Below are positions 60,801 through 64,000 of a stretch of 64,000 bases of DNA, one piece after another. This DNA is from Anseranas semipalmata (taxonomy: Eukaryota; Chordata; Aves; Anseriformes; Anseranatidae): assembly GCA_013399115.1 (NCBI GenBank), contig VXAA01003297.1:235420-299419 (forward strand), read 5' to 3'. How positions within the stretch are numbered: the stretch's first letter is position 1; the number at the start of each line of letters is the position of its first letter. The translations under genes and the position numbers were made by a program. The notes under the pieces were generated by a model that saw only the letters and a list, made by a program, of their open reading frames with translations, ran no database searches and was not told where the DNA came from.

Positions 60801-62646
60801 GTGCTTTTTTCCAAATAATGCAGGCACTTTCCAAATGCATGAATAATTAAAATAATCTATGCTTGCCTAGCTGGAGATAATGATGAGGATATGAAAGGTG
60901 GAGATTTAAAATTTTGCATTAAACTTTATCTGGTGGACTTGCATTCCTTGCAGTGCTACAATACACAGCTTTCACATTGCATGAATGCAGACTTTTTCAC
61001 TATGTGTCATTGGAAGGGAACAGGTGTTGATGAAAAAGGAAAGAGAAAAAGCCTCTGATTCTAAACTAACTGGGACTAAACCACGAACTTCTGTCATTAC
61101 ACATCCACATCACTGTTGAACTGGGTGCCTGCAGACTTTGTTTGTCTAATAATGGTCAGCCAAAGATTATCCAGTACCTGTCACTTTGCAGGCTGTGGCC
61201 CCATTTCACTTCTCGGTTACATTTACTCTGCTTGGATTTAATTACACTCATTAAAGTAGTACTACTCTGATTTACATAAAGGGCAATCATCCTAAACATC
61301 CGTTTCTCCCCAAGGAATATATAAACACTGTAAACGTCTGCTTTAAGCAGCTCCTACTCTCCAACCCCGCTGCTATTCTGCAGATTGCATTTTTGCACTT
61401 ATTTTTTTTCCCAATTTGAGATGATCTAAAGCTTCAGAATTGTTTAATCAGTCTGAACTGATCTACAGCGTTAGCTTTTTTAAAGCAGTCTAAACTGATC
61501 AAAGGTCTGGAATTAGTATATGGTTTTAAGAAGACATTTTAAAGCTGGAGATCAGTTAAAGCCAGAAAGTCAACAGGAGGAGCAGTGCTCTGCTCTTGGG
61601 GAGGGTAATCAGAGAGTTTGTGGCAGGCAGGAGCTTTTCCACCCCACTGCCTCTGTAAAAGAGGAGAGCCGTGTTCTGCAGGTCCTCCCGACCCCTCCAG
61701 TATGAACCCCAGACACCTGTAACCAAGCCCTGTGGCTCCAGGCTCTCTTTGCCAGAACTATACCCACTTTTCCCCACATTTGCTTGTCCCATTCAAGCAC
61801 TTATTCTTCACTTTCCTGCGGCTGAACTTGCCAGCTACCTTGGGAGGAGCTAGGAACCCGGAGAGGGAGATGCTCTCACTTCCACTAACCCAGCTGTGGG
61901 ACACCTCTCCCAACAGACTTCCGTCCTCTCCCATGGCACCTCCCACAGGGAATTCTGCTCCTGAGGTTTTCCAGTAATTTCCCCATGTCCCTCCAAAGCC
62001 TCTGGAGGTAAAGCACTGCTGTCCAAACAGTGACCTCAGCTCCACCTCCAAGGTGCCAAAGATGTCCTTGGAAGCAGCAGGCAGCACTATGGCTTTCTGT
62101 AAGACTCTGTTTGTCTTTTGAAGAGGGAGCAAGTCCAGGAGAAAGAAAACATGACTGGTGTTTCTGAATTTCAGCTATTTCTGGGAGCAGGAGCAGCATC
62201 TCTGGGCGTGGCTGGAGGGGGCTGCCATGCTAACTTGTGCCTAGCTGAATCCAAATGACCTCATGCATCTATGTACTGTGAAGATGGACTAAAATCAGGT
62301 GCCTTTACCCTCCCTCCCTTTCCAGCCACTGCAAGACATAATCAATGTTCTGCACCATATTACCCTACAGCTGTTTGGAGTAAGCAATACACAGAGAGCC
62401 AGGCAGCAGAAGGCAAGAGAGCAGGGAAGGGGAAAGAAAAACACACGTGGAAGAAAAGAAGGGGACATCATCTCCCGGGCACTCACATTGTGAAGTTCTC
62501 CTCCATGAAGCAGCGGTTGCGGAGCAGCCCAGCCCACAGCTGCACCCCGATGATGCCGAAGATGAAGAAGACAAAGAAGCAGAGGAGGAGGACGTTCCCC
62601 AGCATGGGCAAGGTGTCCAGGAGCAAATTCACAAGGATGCGCATGC
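9194..62646 (-). CDS. CACNA1I: Cav3.3 T-type calcium channel alpha-1I, 32 of about 37 coding exons (spliced, 5' and 3' incomplete)
   Basis: Pore-forming subunit of a low-voltage-activated calcium channel in the plasma membrane of neurons. It passes calcium near resting potential and supports burst firing (family knowledge). Seen here: 32 exons with GT-AG borders and matching phases that encode about 1,974 codons from IS5 to the tail; human Cav3.3 has about 2,220 residues. Filter acids: E at 59207-59209, E at 41110-41112, D at 30049-30051, D at 20222-20224. S4 helices with regularly spaced Arg/Lys are visible in repeats II, III and IV. Cav3.3 rather than Cav3.1 or Cav3.2 is shown by [11 protein letters not shown] in the repeat I loop, the [15 protein letters not shown] segment, and tail motifs such as MPAEFFHP-like VPAEFFHP and [11 protein letters not shown]. 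The amino terminus, IS1-S4 and promoter lie beyond 64000. The extreme carboxy terminus falls in or past the gap at 9145-9193. Individual exons are listed separately. Confidence 0.96.
9854..12436 (-). other. Last CACNA1I intron
   Basis: 2.6 kb. The CR1 copy fills its middle third. The rest shows no gene or conserved motif that I recognise. Confidence 0.8.
10524..11407 (-). mobile_element. CR1 LINE, 5'-truncated, broken frame
   Basis: Minus-strand frames at 10613-10999 and 11007-11306 encode the end of a CR1 reverse transcriptase ([40 protein letters not shown], and [20 protein letters not shown]). A deletion and frameshift near 11000-11070 separates them, so the copy is dead. The 3' end shows the typical ATCATAGAATGG-like tail. 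It sits in the intron before the last CACNA1I exon in the same orientation as the gene. CR1 is the dominant bird LINE. Confidence 0.95.
12437..12633 (-). CDS. CACNA1I: CACNA1I exon: C-terminal tail, PAEFFHP segment
   Basis: Split Val codon, then [40 protein letters not shown] and [25 protein letters not shown]. Closely follows human Cav3.3, which is strong evidence for the I paralogue. Acceptor CTTTGTCAG, donor GTGAGG at 12431-12436, exit phase 0. Confidence 0.93.
12634..13442 (-). other. CACNA1I intron in the tail region
   Basis: About 0.8 kb, with a pyrimidine tract on the minus strand near 12662-12690 ahead of the downstream acceptor. No repeat or gene recognised. Confidence 0.8.
13443..13599 (-). 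CDS. CACNA1I: CACNA1I exon: C-terminal tail, no internal ATG-led frame
   Basis: Found by translating across splice signals. [40 protein letters not shown] and [12 protein letters not shown] match human VGDLGECFFPLSS, CEMEE and RSWLKHD. Acceptor TTTTCCAACAG, donor GTACCA at 13437-13442, exit phase 1. Confidence 0.9.
13956..14072 (-). CDS. CACNA1I: CACNA1I exon: C-terminal tail, SLNSD segment
   Basis: 39 codons: [20 protein letters not shown] then [19 protein letters not shown]. The first 22 residues match human Cav3.3; the rest diverges. Acceptor CCTGCAG, donor GTTAGC at 13950-13955 (weak at +3), phase 0. Confidence 0.9.
14073..18330 (-). other. 4.3 kb CACNA1I intron with AT-rich core
   Basis: About 15850-17800 is clearly richer in A and T than its flanks, with many AAATAATT-like words and no coding frame over about 110 codons. 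No transposable-element protein or tail was recognised. It could be an old repeat or a regulatory block. Confidence 0.6.
18331..18477 (-). CDS. CACNA1I: CACNA1I exon: C-terminal tail
   Basis: 49 codons: [49 protein letters not shown]. Acceptor GTCCCCTAG, donor GTAACC at 18325-18330, phase 0. By my count this is exon 33, the other exon reported as alternatively spliced in human CACNA1I (from memory). It has no internal Met before the second half, so the true start is upstream of any apparent ATG. Confidence 0.94.
19111..19455 (-). CDS. CACNA1I: CACNA1I exon: repeat IV S6 and proximal C-terminal tail
   Basis: 115 codons. [23 protein letters not shown]6 ([20 protein letters not shown]) and [21 protein letters not shown] Gly/Ser-rich spacer follows, ending in [12 protein letters not shown]. 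Acceptor CCCCTCAAG (AAG), donor GTGGGT at 19105-19110, phase 0. The Gly-rich spacer differs in sequence from human but sits in the same place. Confidence 0.95.
20201..20322 (-). CDS. CACNA1I: CACNA1I exon: repeat IV pore loop and filter
   Basis: Encodes [40 protein letters not shown]. The Asp of TGDNW (20222-20224) is the repeat IV filter residue, completing E-E-D-D. Acceptor CTTTCTTTCAG, donor GTAACT at 20195-20200, exit phase 0. Confidence 0.96.
20457..20492. repeat. 18-bp direct tandem duplication
   Basis: Two perfect copies of AACAGTAGGCTGTTGCCC in an intron, about 135 bases from the repeat IV filter exon. Confidence 0.95.
20896..20974 (-). CDS. CACNA1I: CACNA1I exon: repeat IV S5 (79 bp)
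   Basis: Encodes [20 protein letters not shown] then ELFGKL. Acceptor GCTTTCAG, donor GTAAGT at 20890-20895 after CTGG, exit phase 1 (G completed by TA to Val). It is preceded by an intron of about 3.2 kb that holds an unexplained open frame. Confidence 0.95.
22612..22682 (+). repeat. MIR-like ancient SINE fragment
   Basis: Contains ACTCAGTTTCTCTGTCTG followed by ATGACAGGGATA, resembling the MIR core CAGTTTCCTCATCTGTAAAA. Recognised by eye only. Confidence 0.4.
23306..23743 (-). other. Unidentified 145-codon open frame inside a CACNA1I intron
   Basis: Open from ATG at 23743 to TGA at 23306. It is not low-complexity: for example [40 protein letters not shown] and [20 protein letters not shown]. 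It retains many CpG dinucleotides, unlike nearby intron. A pyrimidine tract and an AG (TTTCTGAG) lie at its start. I recognise no family. It may be a cryptic or alternative exon, an old pseudogene fragment, or chance. Confidence 0.25.
24213..24283 (-). CDS. CACNA1I: CACNA1I exon: repeat IV S4-S5 linker (71 bp)
   Basis: A split Val codon, then [23 protein letters not shown]. Acceptor TTGTGGCAG, donor GTAAAA at 24207-24212, exit phase 0. Identical to human Cav3.3; very short, placed by homology and splice phase. Confidence 0.95.
24284..25036 (-). other. CACNA1I intron within the repeat IV sensor
   Basis: About 750 bases, C/T-rich on the plus strand. No repeat or gene recognised. Confidence 0.75.
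25037..25170 (-). CDS. CACNA1I: CACNA1I exon: repeat IV S3 and S4
   Basis: Encodes [20 protein letters not shown] (IVS3), [20 protein letters not shown] and RIAR (IVS4 sensor). Acceptor TTTTCTTAAG, donor GTAAGA at 25031-25036 after CGGG, exit phase 1. Confidence 0.95.
25755..25864 (-). CDS. CACNA1I: CACNA1I exon: repeat IV S2
   Basis: Encodes [20 protein letters not shown] then [16 protein letters not shown]. Acceptor TGCTGGCAG, donor GTGAGC at 25749-25754, exit phase 2 (AG completed by G to Arg). Confidence 0.95.
25865..27557 (-). other. 1.7 kb CACNA1I intron
   Basis: No repeat, RNA gene or credible coding frame recognised. Confidence 0.7.
27558..27709 (-). CDS. CACNA1I: CACNA1I exon: repeat IV S1
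   Basis: Reads [40 protein letters not shown] (IVS1) and [10 protein letters not shown]. The acceptor is CCACTGAAG, a weak AAG site chosen because it joins in frame to give KAQRLPYY as in human. Donor GTGAGT at 27552-27557, exit phase 0. Confidence 0.93.
27710..28797 (-). other. 1.1 kb CACNA1I intron, purine-rich on the plus strand
   Basis: 27710-27960 is mainly A and G on the plus strand, so the transcript has a long pyrimidine-rich stretch just ahead of the weak CCACTGAAG acceptor of the repeat IV S1 exon. Confidence 0.7.
28798..28990 (-). CDS. CACNA1I: CACNA1I exon: repeat III S6 and III-IV linker
   Basis: Encodes [40 protein letters not shown] (IIIS6) and the basic linker [24 protein letters not shown]. 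Acceptor CCATCCAG. Donor GTAAGG at 28792-28797 leaves A, which the next exon completes to Lys (KKRRKAQRLPYY). Exit phase 1. Confidence 0.95.
29995..30084 (-). CDS. CACNA1I: CACNA1I exon: repeat III pore helix and filter
   Basis: 30 codons: [20 protein letters not shown] then [10 protein letters not shown]. The Asp of SKDGW (30049-30051) is the repeat III filter residue; Asp rather than Glu here marks a T-type channel. Acceptor GTGTTGCAG, donor GTATAA at 29989-29994 (a weaker +3 to +6), phase 0. Confidence 0.96.
30560..30685 (-). CDS. CACNA1I: CACNA1I exon: repeat III extracellular loop
   Basis: 42 codons: [42 protein letters not shown]. Two Cys and an N-glycosylation motif (NIT) are visible. 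Acceptor TCCCACAG, donor GTGAGT at 30554-30559, phase 0 at both ends. Confidence 0.96.
31788..31914 (-). CDS. CACNA1I: CACNA1I exon: repeat III S4-S5 linker and S5
   Basis: Encodes [40 protein letters not shown] and VQ. Acceptor CTTTCCAG, donor GTAGGG at 31782-31787, exit phase 0. Identical to human over nearly the whole exon. Confidence 0.95.
32254..32438 (-). CDS. CACNA1I: CACNA1I exon: repeat III S2 end, S3 and S4
   Basis: Encodes [40 protein letters not shown] (IIIS3) and the S4 sensor [18 protein letters not shown]. Acceptor CTCTTGCAG, donor GTCAGA at 32248-32253, exit phase 2 (CG completed by A to Arg). Reading past the donor gives no channel sequence. Confidence 0.95.
32439..33465 (-). 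other. 1 kb CACNA1I intron in repeat III
   Basis: No gene or clear transposon. A short stretch near 32850-32870 weakly recalls a MIR core, too weak to call. Confidence 0.65.
33466..33534 (-). CDS. CACNA1I: CACNA1I exon: repeat III S2 (69 bp)
   Basis: 23 codons: [20 protein letters not shown] then TLK. Donor GTAAGT at 33460-33465. The acceptor TTTTCTAG has an impure TTTTG/TTTTTG repeat (minus strand) as its pyrimidine tract. It has no start Met and is shorter than 100 bp, so it was found only through homology and splice sites. Confidence 0.94.
33538..33622. repeat. (AAAAC)n-type impure repeat at an exon border
   Basis: AAACA, AAAAC and AAAAAC units. On the minus strand this is a TTTTG repeat ending directly in the acceptor TTTTCTAG of the 69-bp repeat III S2 exon. 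Confidence 0.95.
34456..34579 (-). CDS. CACNA1I: CACNA1I exon: repeat III S1
   Basis: Reads [20 protein letters not shown] then [25 protein letters not shown]1 and its extracellular end. Acceptor CTCTTGCAG, donor GTGAGC at 34450-34455, exit phase 0. Confidence 0.95.
35647..35747 (-). CDS. CACNA1I: CACNA1I exon: end of II-III linker before repeat III
   Basis: Encodes [20 protein letters not shown] and [14 protein letters not shown]. Acceptor CCCTCCAG. The donor is the weak GTTTGT at 35641-35646; it is accepted because it gives AG, which the next exon completes to Arg (NRFRLLCQ) exactly as in human. Exit phase 2. Confidence 0.92.
36668..37084 (-). CDS. CACNA1I: CACNA1I exon: distal II-III linker
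   Basis: 139 codons. [20 protein letters not shown] is followed by [20 protein letters not shown], then [20 protein letters not shown] and [20 protein letters not shown], ending in acidic EDDEEIDY. Acceptor CTCTTACAG, donor GTGAGT at 36662-36667, phase 0. Compared with human Cav3.3 as I recall it, the bird has about six extra residues (ARGHSL) and lacks the long His-rich run before [10 protein letters not shown]. Confidence 0.94.
38054..38093. repeat. 21-bp-period direct tandem duplication
   Basis: Two copies of TCAATAACCTGGAAATATA separated by GG, in an intron of the II-III linker region. Confidence 0.93.
38259..38461 (-). CDS. CACNA1I: CACNA1I exon: II-III linker
   Basis: The split Asp codon leads into [20 protein letters not shown]; it ends [19 protein letters not shown]. 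Acceptor TTTCCACACAG follows a T-rich tract (38463-38520 in complement). Donor GTGAGT at 38253-38258, phase 0. Ser-rich and basic (RKSS), so a plausible kinase target region by inference. The middle ([18 protein letters not shown]) differs from human. Confidence 0.93.
39775..40200 (-). mobile_element. Old, degenerate CR1-like LINE fragment
   Basis: Plus-strand words such as CCCAGATTTGGACACAGTGT followed by GAAGCTGAGCAGAGACAGT match the antisense of CR1 3' regions (compare the clear copy at 11020-11065). Many point changes, no intact frame. It lies in the intron between two II-III linker exons. Confidence 0.45.
40436..40526 (-). CDS. CACNA1I: CACNA1I exon: start of II-III linker
   Basis: Encodes [20 protein letters not shown] and [10 protein letters not shown], an acidic, Ser-rich cytoplasmic segment matching human Cav3.3. 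Acceptor GTTCCAG, donor GTACGA at 40430-40435 after TCAG, exit phase 1. An upstream GT (GAG|GTCCAG) would also be possible, but only the later donor keeps the frame into the next exon. Confidence 0.9.
40969..41124 (-). CDS. CACNA1I: CACNA1I exon: repeat II filter and S6
   Basis: 52 codons starting [20 protein letters not shown]. The Glu of TQEDW (41110-41112) is the repeat II filter residue. IIS6 follows ([20 protein letters not shown]) and the exon closes with ILVEGFQAE. Acceptor GGTTGCAG, donor GTAAGT at 40963-40968, phase 0 at both ends. Confidence 0.96.
41600..41717 (-). CDS. CACNA1I: CACNA1I exon: repeat II S5 end, extracellular loop and pore helix
   Basis: Encodes [20 protein letters not shown] and then [19 protein letters not shown], the loop and descending pore helix. 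Acceptor CCCAACAG, donor GTGAGC at 41594-41599, exit phase 0. Essentially identical to the human protein. Confidence 0.96.
41718..42339 (-). other. CACNA1I intron within IIS5
   Basis: About 620 bases. Nothing recognised. Confidence 0.7.
42340..42525 (-). CDS. CACNA1I: CACNA1I exon: repeat II S3-S4 loop, S4 voltage sensor and S5
   Basis: Encodes [18 protein letters not shown], the S4 helix [20 protein letters not shown] with basic residues at every third position, the S4-S5 linker [12 protein letters not shown] and most of IIS5 ([11 protein letters not shown]). Acceptor GGGCCATAG has a weak pyrimidine tract. Donor GTGAGG at 42334-42339, phase 2. Confidence 0.96.
42898..42972 (-). repeat. MIR-like ancient SINE fragment
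   Basis: Contains TCTACAGAGGAGAGAAGTGA and GTTAAGTGGTTTGCCCAGGG, matching the reverse MIR core (acagatgaggaaactgagg ... gttaagtgacttgcccaagg). By eye only. Confidence 0.55.
43141..43292 (-). CDS. CACNA1I: CACNA1I exon: repeat II S2 to S3
   Basis: Starts [20 protein letters not shown] (IIS2) and continues through [20 protein letters not shown] into IIS3 (SIIVII). Acceptor CTCTCCAG, donor GTGACG at 43135-43140, exit phase 2 (AG completed by C to give Ser). It follows an intron of about 7.8 kb. Confidence 0.96.
48541..48612 (-). mobile_element. CR1 3' end fragment
   Basis: ACAGAATCACAGAATGACTG, then GACCTCTAGAGGTCATCTGG and TCCAACCCCC: the standard antisense CR1 3' tail. About 70 bases, strongly 5'-truncated. 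Confidence 0.85.
49313..49313. other. Single ambiguous base (N)
   Basis: One N in intronic sequence (tatanagac), about 47 bases before a TA microsatellite. Confidence 0.99.
49360..49382. repeat. (AT)n microsatellite
   Basis: About 11 AT dinucleotides in the long intron. Confidence 0.96.
50478..50562 (+). repeat. MIR-like ancient SINE fragment
   Basis: CTCTGTTTCCCAGCTATAAA, then ATCTCACAAGTCTGTCATTA and GGATAAAG parallel the MIR order cctcagtttccccatctgtaaa ... cctacctcacagggttgt ... aggattaaa. The longest such match in the window. Confidence 0.55.
51268..51671 (-). CDS. CACNA1I: CACNA1I exon: distal I-II linker and repeat II S1
   Basis: Reads [19 protein letters not shown], an acidic low-complexity stretch (Glu/Asp/Gly/Ser-rich), then [15 protein letters not shown] and IIS1 ([17 protein letters not shown]). 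Acceptor TTTCTCTCCCCAG after a long pyrimidine tract, first two bases GG, phase 1 entry. A second possible acceptor, CCAACAG|CAC, would start the exon at 51657 in phase 0. Donor GTAAGG at 51262-51267, phase 0. It matches human Cav3.3 in order and content, but the acidic part is shorter. Confidence 0.9.
51672..53074 (-). other. 1.4 kb CACNA1I intron in the I-II linker
   Basis: Contains a short TG run (52264-52275) beside a perfect 14-base palindrome GAATCAATTGATTC (52276-52289). No additional exon with homology to the longer human I-II linker was found. Confidence 0.65.
53075..53396 (-). CDS. CACNA1I: CACNA1I exon: repeat I S6, gating brake and proximal I-II linker (3' end unsettled)
   Basis: Begins [20 protein letters not shown] (end of IS6), then the helical start of the I-II linker ([38 protein letters not shown]). 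In T-type channels this region acts as the gating brake. The acceptor CTACTAG is clear. The donor is not. The next exon's long-tract acceptor needs phase 1: ATGG|GTAAAT gives the end used here (53075), and TACA|GTAAGG would end at 53090. The best consensus donor, AAC|GTGAGT at 53040-53045, is phase 0 and would fit only the alternative acceptor at 51657. By my exon count this is exon 9, which is reported as alternatively spliced in human CACNA1I (from memory). Confidence 0.8.
53397..59128 (-). other. 5.7 kb CACNA1I intron within IS6
   Basis: Holds one or two MIR-like fragments (54272-54325; weaker at 53675-53725) and two 12-base direct copies GTACCTACCCAA at 54947-54970. No gene recognised. 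Confidence 0.7.
54272..54325 (+). repeat. MIR-like ancient SINE fragment
   Basis: TGCCTCAGTTTTCCTACCTG then TAAAATGGAGACAATA is close to the MIR core consensus tgcctcagtttcctcatctgtaaaatggggataata. The best short match of the set. Confidence 0.6.
59129..59221 (-). CDS. CACNA1I: CACNA1I exon: repeat I selectivity filter and start of S6
   Basis: 31 codons beginning [20 protein letters not shown]. The Glu of TLEGW (59207-59209) is the repeat I filter residue. The rest is the first part of IS6 (IYFILLII). Acceptor CTTTGCAG, donor GTAAGT at 59123-59128, phase 0 at both ends. Confidence 0.96.
59893..60208 (-). CDS. CACNA1I: CACNA1I exon: repeat I extracellular loop and pore helix
   Basis: The split codon AT|A gives Ile, then [20 protein letters not shown]. 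The loop is Cys-rich ([40 protein letters not shown]), as expected for disulfides in the extracellular turret. It ends in [15 protein letters not shown], the pore helix just before the filter. Acceptor CCTTGCAG, donor GTAAGA at 59887-59892, ends in phase 0. The stretch [15 protein letters not shown] carries a possible N-glycosylation site (NIS) and is the least conserved part compared with human. Confidence 0.95.
60209..62486 (-). other. 2.3 kb CACNA1I intron with AT-rich block
   Basis: About 60530-61530 is AT-rich with repeated TAAT words and a near-duplicated 15-mer (CAGTCTGAACTGATC at 61451-61465 and CAGTCTAAACTGATC at 61486-61500). No frame or repeat family recognised; possibly a conserved non-coding element. 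Confidence 0.6.
62487..62646 (-). CDS. CACNA1I: CACNA1I exon: repeat I S4-S5 linker and S5
   Basis: Encodes [18 protein letters not shown] followed by the hydrophobic S5 helix and [17 protein letters not shown], the start of the extracellular loop. Acceptor CCCGCAG lies at the high-coordinate end and donor GTGAGT at 62481-62486. The exon begins with two bases (GC) that complete a split Ser codon, so the previous exon must end in A; it was not found before 64000. It ends after AT, phase 2. It is nearly identical to human Cav3.3. Confidence 0.95.
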
Positions 62647-64000
62647 CTGCGGGGGGGAAGAGAACCAGAAGGAGCAAGTATGGGGTGGCCAGAGAGAGAG
62701 AGAAAGGGAGAAGAGAAAGGAAAGAGGAGGAAAGGAAAGGAAAATTTAGGAGAGAGGAAAAAAAAAAGCCATAAAGATAAAAGCAGAGTGTTGGAAATTA
62801 ATTACTGCCCAAATCGGGCTAGATTTATGATCGTTGCCCTTTCTTGTCCTACCCTCTACTGACAGGCAGCCAGCAGAGCTGCTGTGATGCCGTGATCTCT
62901 TAACCCTAGGCCTCTGTCTGCAGCACTGAGAAGAAAAAGAAATGAGACTTTCGGCACCATCAGCCATCTGATTGATATTCCCCCCTCTCCCTTCCCTGAA
63001 GAAAGGCAATGGAGTGAAAACTCTATCCCAAAGGTGCGCAGCAGCTCCGTGACCCCATCCTCAGATGGCTTGGACTGAAAGTCATCCCAGTTTGATGACT
63101 GCATGCTGCAATGTGTGAGAATTGCACTGATGGTCCAAGGCCAGCCTGCCTAGTGGGGCGGACCTCTCCAACATACACAAACAACTGGCATAAATTGGTC
63201 TTCTCAGTGGCAGTCTCATCAGGGGATGGTCACGGAGACCGCACTCTCCTCTGTTGGCTAGTCATCCTTCCCCAGCAGGGCTGGAGCACACAGGTACTGG
63301 GCACAGCCCGAAATGCTGGCAGCATAGCACCTCTGGCCAGCACAAATGTTTCTAAAATCCTCCTTGCTTTTTCTTTTGTTAAATCATCTAATGAATTCTT
63401 TCTCTGGTTTTATTTCTCTCCCAGCTCTTCAGCTCACACAGCCACAAGCAGGGGTAAGGACAGACTTGTTTCTCCATAGAGCTAATGACTTTTCTTCTGC
63501 TCTCTAGGGATGCACAAAACCTAGAAATCCTTCTGAGCATCACCACACCGCCTTTAACCCTGTGCAGTTATCTCTCCTTGCTACCACAGAGGTCTCTCCC
63601 CCAGGGTCCCAGGGAGTTCCTTCACTGAAGATGTTCCATGTAGGCCAGGAAATAATTAGCTAATTAGGTATTTATAACCAGTTCATTACTTCAGATGGCA
63701 GTAGAAGGGGAAAGAAGAGGAGAAGATAAGATTAGGATTCACTGACAGCCCTTTGAGGCACAAGTTAATCCCCTTTGTATGCCCAATGTCAAGTAATTAG
63801 CCACATGATGCTCTGCATTTCGCTGTCTCCATTCCCCAGCTGCTCACGCTGTGGAGAGGGAATGGAAGCGGTGTCTGTGGGGCATGTGCAGGCGTGGGCT
63901 GCACGCACACCGAAGGCAGAGGGAGAAGGGTGCCTGGTGTGGAACATCAGCCTGGTTTAGCTCAGGAGGGAATGTTTTGGGATGGGTGGGGGTGGGAGAG
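62647..64000 (-). other. CACNA1I intron running off the window
   Basis: A purine-rich tract (62690-62770) lies close to the IS5 acceptor on the plus strand, so it is a pyrimidine-rich tract in the transcript. The exon for IS4 (expected to end NRVPS) is not present before 64000. Confidence 0.75.

Noticed and set aside
9194..62646. Assignment to CACNA1G or CACNA1H
   Set aside because: Membrane segments are shared, but the repeat I loop, II-III linker and C-terminal tail follow Cav3.3.

Overview
The window is vertebrate nuclear DNA, almost certainly from a bird. It has large introns with canonical GT-AG boundaries. A CR1 LINE with the avian-type 3' end sits at 10524-11407, a second CR1 tail lies at 48541-48612, and there are many simple AT repeats. 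The species cannot be named from the sequence. Nothing prokaryotic is present.

One protein-coding gene fills the window, on the minus strand: CACNA1I, the pore-forming alpha-1 subunit of the T-type (low-voltage-activated) calcium channel Cav3.3. I placed 32 coding exons from 62646 down to 9194, about 1,974 codons. They start at the S5 helix of repeat I and run through the carboxy-terminal tail. The start codon and repeat I S1-S4 lie upstream, beyond 64000. If the human count of 37 exons holds (from memory), these are exons 6-37. The four selectivity-filter acidic residues are intact as E, E, D, D, the T-type signature. The paralogues Cav3.1 and Cav3.2 were set aside because the linkers and tail follow Cav3.3.

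Layout along the + strand (the gene reads right to left): 1-9144 downstream flank and probable 3' UTR; 9145-9193 assembly gap inside or at the end of the last coding exon; 9194-19455 carboxy-terminal tail and IVS6; 20201-27709 repeat IV; 28798-34579 repeat III and the III-IV linker; 35647-40526 II-III linker; 40969-43292 repeat II, whose S1 is at the end of the exon at 51268; 51268-53396 I-II linker; 59129-62646 repeat I S5 to S6; 62647-64000 intron. No second gene was recognised.

Points worth a second look: unsettled splice sites in the I-II linker; an acceptor placed directly on an impure TTTTG repeat; an unexplained 145-codon open frame in the intron between the IVS4-S5 and IVS5 exons; a II-III linker segment that resembles Cav3.1; and a carboxy terminus lost in the gap. 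No new multi-gene system was found.
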